27,497 nt of DNA, from assembly GCA_964639225.1 (NCBI GenBank), contig CAZXCK010000048.1, positions 1 through 27,497 on the forward strand, given 5' to 3'. The stretch comes from CAZXCK01 sp964639225 (GTDB lineage Bacteria; Chloroflexota; Anaerolineae; Aggregatilineales; Phototrophicaceae). The notes below the pieces were generated by a model that was given only the letters and a program-made list of their open reading frames with translations, was not told the DNA's origin and searched no databases. A program made the translations under genes and the position numbers. Below are positions 7,195 through 14,038 of the stretch, in pieces; the stretch's first letter is position 1; the number at the start of each line of letters is the position of its first letter.

Positions 7195-8229
7195 TCAGCG
7201 CTGGTTTTTGTCGTCGTCAGATTTGCGGCCAAAGCGCCCGGTGATGAAATGCCCAAACATGTTGCCCATCGCGCCGCTCAGGGTAGGGCCGTCGGTGCTG
7301 CTCATGCGCTCGTCGATCTCCCAGCGATTCTTGTGACGCCGGTTGATCCACGTTTCGAAATCCTTTGATGTCTGTTCCATGGCTGCCAGCAGCGCGTCCT
7401 CTTCGCGGTCGGCGATGAGCGCGCGAAAGCGCTGCAAATCCTGCATGTAGTCGTCCAGGAAGCGCAGCAGATCGTCGCGGCTGTCCTGCCACAGGCTGCT
7501 CATGTCCTCGGCGGTCATGTCGAAGAGCGCCCGGCTCACCATGCCGAATGTCGGATTGGTCAGCCGCTGCATATCCGGCCAGCCATCGGCGCGGCTCATG
7601 TTGTAGAAGTAGATGACGCCCAGCAGCGCCGGCAGGGCTTCGGTAGCGCCAGCCAGCGTGTCGTGTTCCAGCGGATCGGCGAAATGCGGCACCGACCCCA
7701 GCAGACGGGTGAAATCGGTCGCCAGAGTTACCACGTCGCGCACGGCGGACGCCCCCGGCATGATGGTCATCACGCCCTCGTCGAACAGGTCGGCACTCGC
7801 CTGTTCGGTCTCGTCCAGCCAGTTGAACAGATACTTCGGATTCACCACCGGCGTCATGCACACCATATGTGTCTCGTCTGGCAGACGAGCCGCCGCGTGC
7901 TTCAGTGACGCGCCTTTGAGCGGCGAGAAGTCGAACACCACCGCGCCCGGACGCAGCGCGTCGGCGATCTGATGATAGACGACTTCGATTTTGCTGTAGG
8001 GCAGGGCGATGACGACAATATCCTGGCCCTTAACCGCGTCGCGCAGCGATGATTTGATGGTGTGCACCGCCTTGAGCTTCTGCGCCGCTTTGGCGCTGCT
8101 CTGGCTGTTTTCGTAGCCGGTGATGCTGAAGCGATGTTCGCCGCCGCTTTCGTTGTAACGCTGCAGGGTCAGGCCCAGTGACGCGCCCAAGCGCCGTAAA
8201 CCGAGTATCGAAATGGAGATTTCAGCCAT
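7195..8229 (-). CDS. TyrA-like (prephenate dehydrogenase family) NAD(P)-binding protein
   Basis: The 344-residue product starts with a Rossmann nucleotide-binding motif (SILGLRRLGASLGLTL, GxxxxGxSxG at about residues 10-19). A dehydrogenase core follows (DIVVIALPYSKIEVV; VVFDFSPLKGASLKH), then a long helical C-terminal half as in TyrA or 6-phosphogluconate dehydrogenase relatives. Classical prephenate dehydrogenases have a catalytic GTHPMxG segment after the nucleotide domain. Here the equivalent stretch reads CMTPVVNPKY without the His-Pro pair, so the substrate may not be prephenate. The ATG at 8229 follows AAGGAT at normal spacing; a longer reading to 8277 adds residues with no family match. 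No other aromatic-biosynthesis gene is nearby. It sits downstream of the HD-domain and S2P genes and may be read with them. Confidence 0.75.
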   Translation of the reverse strand: MAEISISILGLRRLGASLGLTLQRYNESGGEHRFSITGYENSQSSAKAAQKLKAVHTIKSSLRDAVKGQDIVVIALPYSKIEVVYHQIADALRPGAVVFDFSPLKGASLKHAAARLPDETHMVCMTPVVNPKYLFNWLDETEQASADLFDEGVMTIMPGASAVRDVVTLATDFTRLLGSVPHFADPLEHDTLAGATEALPALLGVIYFYNMSRADGWPDMQRLTNPTFGMVSRALFDMTAEDMSSLWQDSRDDLLRFLDDYMQDLQRFRALIADREEDALLAAMEQTSKDFETWINRRHKNRWEIDERMSSTDGPTLSGAMGNMFGHFITGRFGRKSDDDKNQR

Positions 8230-8313
8230 GATTCTATCCTTGAGTACAGCCCTTACGGATGGCCCGGCACGCGACACAGCCGCTGCCAGGGCGGATTTTA
8301 ACAGGTTTGCGCG

Positions 8314-8838
8314 TTAGTTGGCATTGTCGGCGCGCTGCAAGCGCCGCAGCAGATGCGCGTTTGGGTGATCGTGCCAGCGTTGGGGCGGGTCCGCGTGATG
8401 CGCCACCAGCCACAGTGCCGGTTCCGTCATGCCCGCCTCGGCGCACAGCTCTGCGCTCCAGGCTGGGTGCTGCTCATGAACGACCAGACCGCGCCGCCAG
8501 TAATTGCGCGGGTCGCCCTGGCTCCAGCGCGCGTATTGTGCCGGAATCAGCGCCCGGCCCAGCACGGCCAGCGTCTTTTGCAGGATGCTCGCCGGCCAGC
8601 GAATTTTGCCGACATCGTGCAGCAGGGCCGCCTGCGCCAGTTCTGGCGGCGTGTGTGTCTCCTGGGCAAGTACGTCGCGCAGCACGTTGAGGCTGTGCAA
8701 CTGCTCGCCGCGAGACAGACGGCGGAACAGGGCCATCTGCTGCTCGTCCAGGTAGCGCGCCACCAGCTCGTAATCTGGCTGCTGGCTGAAGGCCAGCAGG
8801 GCGCGTATCCCCTGCTGAATGCGGTAGCGGGCGGTCAT
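8314..8838 (-). CDS. HD-domain phosphohydrolase-like protein
   Basis: The 174-residue product carries an HD metal-dependent hydrolase domain. An early His (H48 in EQLHSLNVL) is followed by the metal-binding pair in AALLHDVGK (H74-D75), VVHEQHPAWSAEL (H121, H124) and a late LVAHHAD (147-150). This order of histidines resembles small HD or HD-GYP-like nucleotide or cyclic-nucleotide hydrolases, but the GYP signature is absent. The substrate is unknown. The gene begins 11 nt after the stop of the site-2 protease gene, so the two form an operon. Confidence 0.82.
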   Translation of the reverse strand: MTARYRIQQGIRALLAFSQQPDYELVARYLDEQQMALFRRLSRGEQLHSLNVLRDVLAQETHTPPELAQAALLHDVGKIRWPASILQKTLAVLGRALIPAQYARWSQGDPRNYWRRGLVVHEQHPAWSAELCAEAGMTEPALWLVAHHADPPQRWHDHPNAHLLRRLQRADNAN

Positions 8839-8849
8839 GGCGTCAACGG

Positions 8850-9485
8850 TCAGCCGATCAGCAAGTTGACGATGAACATGGCCGGTTCGAAGATCAGCAG
8901 ACCGAACAGGCTGGGCACGCCCGGCAGCGGCAGAAACGACAGCAGCAGCAGCCCCAGGAACACGTACTGTGTCGTCTGGGCGTTGCGCTGCCAGGTGTAG
9001 GCCAGGTCGGGCGGCAGCAGCGCCAGCACGATATGCCAGCCGTCGATTGGGAACAGCGGCAGCAGGTTGAATACGAACAGCAGCACATTCCAGAAGACGA
9101 TCATGTAGAACAGGACGACCAGGAAATCTGGCATGGCCGGGAACAGCCGCAGCGGAATGGCGAACACTGCCGCCAGCAGCAGATTGGAAAACGGTCCGGC
9201 GGCCACCGCTGCCAGGAATCCCCAGCGCGGGTTGTTCATGCGGTTGGCCGAGATGGGCGCGCTGCCCAGGATGCCGAAGCCGATGAGCACGAACATCAGG
9301 AAGCCGGGCCAGTAGATGTGCTTGGTGGGGTCCAGGGTGAGGCGGCCTTCCCTGGCCGGGACCGGATCGCCCATCAGGTGAGCCACGTAATTGTGGGCGA
9401 ATTCATGAAACGTCATGCCCATCAGCACGGCGATCAGGATGCCGACCAGGATTTCTGGGGATAAACTTGCACCAAATAGAAGCAA
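8850..9485 (-). CDS. Site-2 protease family (M50) intramembrane zinc metalloprotease
   Basis: The 211-residue protein is almost all hydrophobic segments and carries both hallmark motifs. HEFAH (27-31) is the zinc-binding HExxH in the first core helix. NLLPLFPIDGWHI (140-152) supplies the third zinc ligand, Asp148. This is the short, PDZ-free type of S2P common in bacteria, which cuts membrane proteins such as anti-sigma factors, though no candidate substrate is encoded next to it. The start is a TTG at 9485, supported by GGAG 7 nt upstream; no ATG lies between it and the first conserved helix except just before HEFAH. A promoter with an inverted repeat lies upstream. The HD-domain gene follows in the same unit. 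Confidence 0.92.
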   Translation of the reverse strand: MLLFGASLSPEILVGILIAVLMGMTFHEFAHNYVAHLMGDPVPAREGRLTLDPTKHIYWPGFLMFVLIGFGILGSAPISANRMNNPRWGFLAAVAAGPFSNLLLAAVFAIPLRLFPAMPDFLVVLFYMIVFWNVLLFVFNLLPLFPIDGWHIVLALLPPDLAYTWQRNAQTTQYVFLGLLLLSFLPLPGVPSLFGLLIFEPAMFIVNLLIG

Positions 9486-9524
9486 CGAAACACTCCAGGA
9501 TACGTATACGTTCTGTGCAATAAA

Positions 9525-9539
9525 GGTGTAGTATACACC
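9525..9539 (-). promoter_or_regulatory. Inverted repeat over the -10 of the S2P promoter
   Basis: GGTGTA-GTA-TACACC is a perfect 6-bp inverted repeat with a 3-nt centre. It contains a minus-strand TATACT (9535-9530) that is the likely -10 of the S2P gene, about 38 nt from the probable transcription start to the TTG start codon. This arrangement fits an operator, but no binder is known. Confidence 0.4.
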
Positions 9540-9590
9540 GCGTGAGGAGTAACCAGTATAGGCACTTAACGAAGTTTAACGTTTCCATGT

Positions 9591-9619
9591 CTGAAACACT
9601 GTCAATTTTATGTTATCAT
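9591..9619 (+). promoter_or_regulatory. Promoter of the DUF951/glycosyltransferase operon
   Basis: CTGAAA (9591-9596), a 17-bp spacer and TATCAT (9614-9619) form a plausible sigma-70 promoter. Transcription would start near 9626, about 25 nt before the DUF951 ATG. It is divergent from the S2P promoter. Confidence 0.6.
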
Positions 9620-9650
9620 CAGCGGCGGGGAAGTCACGGATTAATTGCTC

Positions 9651-9863
9651 ATGGTCGAAATTGCGCCAGGAGATCGCGTGCAGATGCGTAAGTCACACCC
9701 TTGTGGGAGTGATGAATGGGAAGTTTATCGGGTTGGGGCCGACATTGGTTTGCGCTGTTTGGGTTGTGGCCGCCGCATCATGTTGGCGCGATCTGTGTTT
9801 TACAGGAGTATGAAGCGCAAGCTCACCGGTCCAGTTACCAGTAATCATCATGGGGAGTCCTGA
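9651..9863 (+). CDS. DUF951 family small protein
   Basis: The 70-residue product matches DUF951. It starts MVEIAPGDRVQMRKSHPCGS, then EWEVYRVGADIGLRC and CLGCGRRIMLAR. Conserved cysteines C18, C36 and C39 suggest a small zinc-ribbon-like or SH3-like nucleic-acid-binding fold, but the function is not established. The ATG at 9651 gives the usual family N-terminus; an in-frame TTG two codons earlier is less likely. The C-terminal 15 residues are not conserved. The stop is 2 nt before the GTG of the glycosyltransferase, so the two are co-translated. Confidence 0.88.
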   Translation: MVEIAPGDRVQMRKSHPCGSDEWEVYRVGADIGLRCLGCGRRIMLARSVFYRSMKRKLTGPVTSNHHGES

Positions 9864-9865
9864 TT

Positions 9866-11074
9866 GTGGCTAAGAATGTATTGTTTTTCATGTCCAACAC
9901 CGGTGGTGGTCATCGAGCGGCTGCTGAAGCGATACGCGATGCGCTGTTTGTCCGTCATGGCTCGCAGAACATCAATGTGCAGATGGTGGATGTGTTCAAG
10001 CATTCGCTGTTCCCCCTGAACTATATGCCGGAGATTTACCCCCACTGGATTCAGTACAGTAAATCGTCTTGGGGGCTGGGCTACAATCTGTCGAATACAA
10101 GGCGGCGCGCTCGTGTGCTGTCTAAGGGAATGTATCTCACCAGCGGGCCGTCGCTGCGGCGGATGGTGCGCAGCAACCCGGCGGATGTGGTGGTGTGCGT
10201 GCATTCGGTGGTAGCGCGCCCGTCGCTGTCGGCGCTGCTGACGCTCGACCGGCGTCCCCCGTTTATCACCGTCGTCACCGATCTGGTCTCGACGCATATG
10301 TTCTGGTACGACACCCGCGCCGAACACTGCTTTGTACCCACCCAGGAAGCCTATACACGCGGCCTGGAATGCGGCCTGCGCCCGGACCAGATGAGCATCT
10401 CCGGTTTGCCGGTCAATCCGTCGTTCAGCAGCGGGCTGCTGCCCAAAGCCGAAGCGCGCCGCGAGCTGGGCTGGGACCCCGACCTGCCAGCCGTGCTGCT
10501 CGTTGGCGGTGGCGAGGGCATGGGACCACTTTATGACATCGCCCGCGCGGTCAACGCACGGCAGGGGCGCTTCCAACTGGTGATCGTCGCCGGTAAGAAC
10601 AGCGCCCTCAAGGCGCGGCTTGAGGCGGCGCACTGGAATCACCCCACCCACATTTATGGCTTCGTCAACGACATGGCGCGCAAGATGAGCGCCGCCGACA
10701 TTCTGGTGACCAAGGCCGGCCCCTCGACCATCTGCGAGGCGGGTATCGCCGGTTTGCCGATGATCCTCAGCGATGCCATCCCCGGCCAGGAGACGGGCAA
10801 CGTCGAATATGTGGTGCGTAACGGCGCTGGCGTCTACGCGCCCGGCCCGGATGCTGTCGCCGCTTCGGTGAGCGCCTGGCTGGCGGAAGGCCCGGCTGGG
10901 CTGGAACGCCGCTCGGCGCGGACAAGGGCGCTTGGTCGCCCGGACGCCGTTTGGCAGATCGCCGATATGGTCTGGGAGCAGGCCCATCGCGCGCCCATCA
11001 GCACGCGCCGCCGCCCGATGTTCGATATGCCGGCTGACTTCGATATGGGCAAGGATTACGGCACGAAGATGTAG
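9866..11074 (+). CDS. MGDG synthase-like diacylglycerol glycosyltransferase (GT28)
   Basis: The 402-residue product has the two-domain layout of MGDG synthase and UgtP-type enzymes, which transfer galactose or glucose from a UDP-sugar to diacylglycerol at the cytoplasmic membrane face. The N-terminal domain opens with FFMSNTGGGHRAAAEAI (GGGH at 13-16) and contains ITVVTDLVSTHMFWY. The GT28 C-terminal domain contains VLLVGGGEGMG, YGFVNDMARKMSAADILVTK and AGPSTICEAGIAGLPMILSD, the nucleotide-sugar-binding region. Start is GTG, with GGGGAG 9 nt upstream. About 35 basic, poorly conserved residues end the protein. The sugar cannot be told from sequence by eye. Its pairing with DUF951 and closeness to RmlA fit envelope glycolipid synthesis. 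Confidence 0.9.
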   Translation: MAKNVLFFMSNTGGGHRAAAEAIRDALFVRHGSQNINVQMVDVFKHSLFPLNYMPEIYPHWIQYSKSSWGLGYNLSNTRRRARVLSKGMYLTSGPSLRRMVRSNPADVVVCVHSVVARPSLSALLTLDRRPPFITVVTDLVSTHMFWYDTRAEHCFVPTQEAYTRGLECGLRPDQMSISGLPVNPSFSSGLLPKAEARRELGWDPDLPAVLLVGGGEGMGPLYDIARAVNARQGRFQLVIVAGKNSALKARLEAAHWNHPTHIYGFVNDMARKMSAADILVTKAGPSTICEAGIAGLPMILSDAIPGQETGNVEYVVRNGAGVYAPGPDAVAASVSAWLAEGPAGLERRSARTRALGRPDAVWQIADMVWEQAHRAPISTRRRPMFDMPADFDMGKDYGTKM

Positions 11075-11112
11075 ACCATCTGACGATGACGCTGTGACCC
11101 GTGCCAGCGCGC

Positions 11113-11141
11113 TTGCTTAAGGCCAGGTAATTCTGTACTAT
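11113..11141 (+). promoter_or_regulatory. Promoter of the rmlA-like gene
   Basis: TTGCTT (11113-11118), a 17-bp spacer and TACTAT (11136-11141) form a plausible sigma-70 promoter. Transcription would start near 11148, about 53 nt before the ATG. Confidence 0.6.
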
Positions 11142-11200
11142 CTGTATGCGTTGTTTATCGTGCAAGCCATCACAGACCTGAGACCTGGAGAAGCGAGACT

Positions 11201-12274
11201 ATGAAAGCAGTGATCCTGGCAGCCGGGCAGGGAACCCGTCTGCGCCCGGTGACATTGACTATGCCCAAGCCTCTGGTGCCAGTGGCCAATAAGTCATTGA
11301 TCGCCTACGCCATCGACGTGCTTAAAGGGGCCGGACTGGTCGAGATCGGCATCGTCGTCCATGACCTGCAATCGCCGATCAAAAAGGCGCTCGGTGACGG
11401 CAGTCAGATGGGCGTCAGCCTGACGTATATTGTCCAGGAAGAGCAGCTCGGACTGGCCCATGCCATTGGGTTGTGCCAGTCGTTTGTCGGGGATGATCCC
11501 TTCTGCGTGTTCCTGGGCGATAACATCTTCCAGGACAAAATGGAAAGCCTGCTGCGCGGCTTCGAAACCTCGGACTCCGAGGTGGCTGTTGCCCTGGGCG
11601 AAGTGTCGGACCCGTCACGCTTCGGCATCGTCGAACTTAAAGATGATCGTGTGGTGCGCATGGTCGAAAAACCCAAAGACCCGCCCTCAAATCTGGCGAT
11701 ATGTGGCGTGTACCTGCTGCGGGCATCTATCTTCGACGCCATTTCGCGCATCGAGCCGTCCTGGCGCAACGAGCTGGAAATCACCGACGCTATCCAGACG
11801 ATTATCAGCGATGGCGGTAAGGTCAGCCCGTATATTCTCCAGGGCTGGTGGATCGACGCCGGCAAGCCAGATGCCATCATCCAGGCGAACCAGCTTGTCC
11901 TGGGGGAGATGCCCTACACACCCGCGCCGGAGAACAATCAGGTGCAGGGGGCGTCCGAAGTGTCGAACCGGGTGCTGCTGGGCGAGGGTACCCAGATTAT
12001 CGACAGCGTGGTGCGCGGTCCGGTCATCATCGGCGACCACGTGACCATTCGCAACAGCTATATCGGCCCGTACACGTCGATTGGCAACAACGTCACCATT
12101 GAGAACGCCGAGATCGAAGCCAGTATCGTCATGCAGAACTGCACCGTGCGCGACCTGGACGGACGCATCGACTCCAGTCTGGTAGCCGATAATTCATGCG
12201 TTGTGTCGAAAACGCTGCAACTGCCGTCGGTGCATCGTTTCATCCTGGCAGAGAACAGCTACGTTCAGCTTTAG
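11201..12274 (+). CDS. Glucose-1-phosphate thymidylyltransferase, long form (RmlA-like)
   Basis: The 357-residue enzyme joins a sugar-1-phosphate to a nucleoside triphosphate to give an NDP-sugar. The N-terminal domain has the signature ILAAGQGTRLRPVTLTMPK (5-23), LGDNIFQDK, FGIVELKDD, VEKPKDPPSNLA and WWIDAGKP. The C-terminal third is a left-handed beta-helix of hexapeptide repeats (VLLGEGTQIIDSVVRGPVII and IRNSYIGPYTSIGN). This is the 'long' RmlA type found in actinobacteria, Chloroflexi and archaea, about 60 residues longer than E. coli RfbA. GGAGAAG lies 9 nt before the ATG, and the gene has its own promoter and terminator. RmlB, C and D are not in the window, so the product's use is unknown. 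Confidence 0.9.
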   Translation: MKAVILAAGQGTRLRPVTLTMPKPLVPVANKSLIAYAIDVLKGAGLVEIGIVVHDLQSPIKKALGDGSQMGVSLTYIVQEEQLGLAHAIGLCQSFVGDDPFCVFLGDNIFQDKMESLLRGFETSDSEVAVALGEVSDPSRFGIVELKDDRVVRMVEKPKDPPSNLAICGVYLLRASIFDAISRIEPSWRNELEITDAIQTIISDGGKVSPYILQGWWIDAGKPDAIIQANQLVLGEMPYTPAPENNQVQGASEVSNRVLLGEGTQIIDSVVRGPVIIGDHVTIRNSYIGPYTSIGNNVTIENAEIEASIVMQNCTVRDLDGRIDSSLVADNSCVVSKTLQLPSVHRFILAENSYVQL

Positions 12275-12294
12275 CCACCGGTAACAGATTATCA

Positions 12295-12329
12295 AACCGG
12301 GCCTGTCGCGTCATGACAGGCCCGGTTTT
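12295..12329 (+). terminator. Intrinsic terminator, bidirectional
   Basis: A perfect 13-bp stem (12295-12307 with 12315-12327) closes a 7-nt loop and is followed by TTTTG on the plus strand. On the minus strand it is followed by TTTGAT. It serves the convergent rmlA-like and ATL genes. Confidence 0.88.
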
Positions 12330-12333
12330 GTAT

Positions 12334-12771
12334 CTAAAACAGGCGCATCTGGCCGCCGTCGCGGCGCAGCGGCGGTGGCTTGAACAACCCGCGCCCCTGT
12401 ATCCATTCGTCGGGCGGTCCGTTCCAGCCCACTTCCTCGAAATTCACGCGGCCCTTGTCGTCGAACCGGACGCCTTCGGCTTTCAGGCGGCGTTCCTGTT
12501 CCAGCGCGGCGGCGCTGCCCGCTGGCAGGCTGATCTTCCCCTGGCTGTTGATGACTCGCTGCCAGGGGATGCTCTGGCCGGGCGGTGTGGCGTTCATGGC
12601 TTTGCCCACCCAGCGCGGCCCGATCCGGTCATAATCCGGCGGGTCGATGCCAGCCGGAGCCGGAATCATGGCGGCGATCTGGCCGTAGGTGCTCACCTGA
12701 CCTTCGGGAATCTGGCGGGCGATCTCCCACACCAGCTCGAAATAAGCGTCGCGGTCGGGGGGCTGGTTCAT
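12334..12771 (-). CDS. Alkyltransferase-like protein (ATL, MGMT family)
   Basis: ATL proteins bind O6-alkylguanine in DNA and flag it for nucleotide excision repair without removing the alkyl group. The 145-residue product has the MGMT DNA-binding core: IPEGQVSTYGQIAAM (21-35) with the base-flipping Tyr29, GPRWVGKAMNATP (51-63) with the Arg finger R53, then IPWQRVI (68-74). In active MGMT the last motif is PCHR; here Cys is Trp70 and His is Gln71, so alkyl transfer is not possible, exactly as in ATLs. The C-terminal stretch (about 105-145) ends in a basic tail. The ATG at 12771 follows GGGAGCG at good spacing. It begins 19 nt after the stop of the sugar-kinase gene, in the same operon. Confidence 0.9.
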   Translation of the reverse strand: MNQPPDRDAYFELVWEIARQIPEGQVSTYGQIAAMIPAPAGIDPPDYDRIGPRWVGKAMNATPPGQSIPWQRVINSQGKISLPAGSAAALEQERRLKAEGVRFDDKGRVNFEEVGWNGPPDEWIQGRGLFKPPPLRRDGGQMRLF

Positions 12772-12790
12772 GGTGTGCGCTCCCTGTGGA

Positions 12791-13783
12791 TTATCCCCAG
12801 CGTTCGACAGCCTGCGCCAGTTCGGCGGGGGTAGGGGCATAATTGCCCACACGCTGCACGACGATGCCGCTGGCGTAGTTGGCGAGCGTCACCGCCTGAG
12901 CGTAATCGGCGGCGGCGGCCAGGGCCAGCGTCATCACGGCGATGGACGTATCGCCCGCGCCGACGGTGTCGAATACATCCAGCACAGCGGGGGCCGGGCA
13001 GTGAGTCACCTCGCCGCTGGCCGTCGCCAGTGTAGCGCCATCGCCGCCGCGTGTAATGACCATTGCCCCGCTGAGGTTCAGCGACTGGCGCAGCGAGCGC
13101 GCCGCCTCGCCGTATTCTTCGGTTGTGGCCAGCGACCGTCCCAGGTATTCCTGAGCGTCGTCGGCGTTGCACTTGATCAGGGCGAAACCGTGATATTTGT
13201 CCAGGCTGCCCTGAGCGTCAGCGGTGAGCAACGCCGCGCCGTTCATCTGGCGCACGGCATCCACCAGCCCGGCGGTGATGAGTCCGCCGCGATAGTCAGA
13301 GAAGAGCACAGCGTCGGCAGTGGGCAGGTGAGTGCGCAGCGCCTCGACGATCTGCGCATGACTGGCGTCACAGACCGGCTGCTGCGGGATGCGGTCCAGC
13401 CGGGCGATCTGCTGCGGAAAACGCAGGCCCGTCTGCGCCATGATGCGCGTTTTGACGGTTGTCGGGCGCTGGGAGTCGGTCAGCAGCGCGCGGGTATCGA
13501 TGTGCTGCTGCGCCAGGACTTCACGCAGCCGGTCGGCGAATTCGTCTGTGCCCACCAGGCCGATCTGCACGGCGCGGCTGCCCAGCCGGGTGATGTTGGC
13601 CGCCGGGTTGGCCGCGCCCCCGGCGATCAGGCGGCGCGCTTCGTATTCCAGTACGGGGACGGGTGCCTCGCGGCTGATGCGCGTGGCGCGACCCATGAGG
13701 TATTCGTCCAGGATGACGTCACCGACGACCAGAACACAGTGATTGGCCAGCGCCGGGATGAGCGTTTGCAGCGGGTGAGTCAT
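12791..13783 (-). CDS. PfkB-family sugar kinase, heptose-7-phosphate kinase-like (HldA/RfaE1)
   Basis: The 330-residue product matches the kinase half of HldE, which phosphorylates D-glycero-beta-D-manno-heptose 7-phosphate at C1 for LPS core or nucleotide-heptose synthesis. Features are the start VLVVGDVILDEYLMGRATRI (17-36), REAPVPVLE (38-46), the GGAANPAANI sugar-binding region, and the PfkB signature DTVGAGDTSIA (272-282) with catalytic Asp278. The nucleotidyltransferase half of HldE is absent, as in the stand-alone HldA type. No other heptose gene (gmhA, gmhB, hldC) is in the window, so the true substrate could be another sugar phosphate. It has its own promoter and is followed by the ATL gene. 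Confidence 0.85.
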   Translation of the reverse strand: MTHPLQTLIPALANHCVLVVGDVILDEYLMGRATRISREAPVPVLEYEARRLIAGGAANPAANITRLGSRAVQIGLVGTDEFADRLREVLAQQHIDTRALLTDSQRPTTVKTRIMAQTGLRFPQQIARLDRIPQQPVCDASHAQIVEALRTHLPTADAVLFSDYRGGLITAGLVDAVRQMNGAALLTADAQGSLDKYHGFALIKCNADDAQEYLGRSLATTEEYGEAARSLRQSLNLSGAMVITRGGDGATLATASGEVTHCPAPAVLDVFDTVGAGDTSIAVMTLALAAAADYAQAVTLANYASGIVVQRVGNYAPTPAELAQAVERWG

Positions 13784-13823
13784 GGTCAGGCTACCCTATT
13801 GGCTGCGTGATGCCGTTAAAACG

Positions 13824-13852
13824 ACTTTAAGCGTAGCGCATTACACCGGCAA
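13824..13852 (-). promoter_or_regulatory. Promoter of the sugar kinase-ATL operon
   Basis: On the minus strand TTGCCG (13852-13847), a 17-bp spacer and TAAAGT (13829-13824) give a fair sigma-70 promoter with a leader of about 34 nt. It is divergent from the promoter at 13909-13939. Confidence 0.5.
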
Positions 13853-13908
13853 AAGCGACGGTGGGTTGGCCATCGTTTCTTAGCACCATTGTAATAATAA
13901 TGTCAGTT

Positions 13909-13939
13909 TTGACCGTTGATTTCGCTGTTTTAGCATAAT
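13909..13939 (+). promoter_or_regulatory. Promoter of the acidic exported protein gene
   Basis: TTGACC (13909-13914) is followed by TAGCAT at 16-bp spacing or CATAAT at 19-bp spacing (13931-13939). This would give a leader of about 95 nt. The gap 13784-14038 otherwise shows only the divergent promoters and no gene. Confidence 0.5.
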
Positions 13940-14038
13940 ATCCTTGCAACTCTGCGCGCCGAGCCGCGTAAATATGATGACGGGAAATGATCCCGGCTAC
14001 TTTCATGCACGAACCTACTGAAGGAGAAATGCATCGCT

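Noticed and set aside
9403..9588. Short minus-strand ORF overlapping the S2P start
   Set aside because: It runs through the S2P promoter and the encoded protein's first helix in another frame, with no family match.
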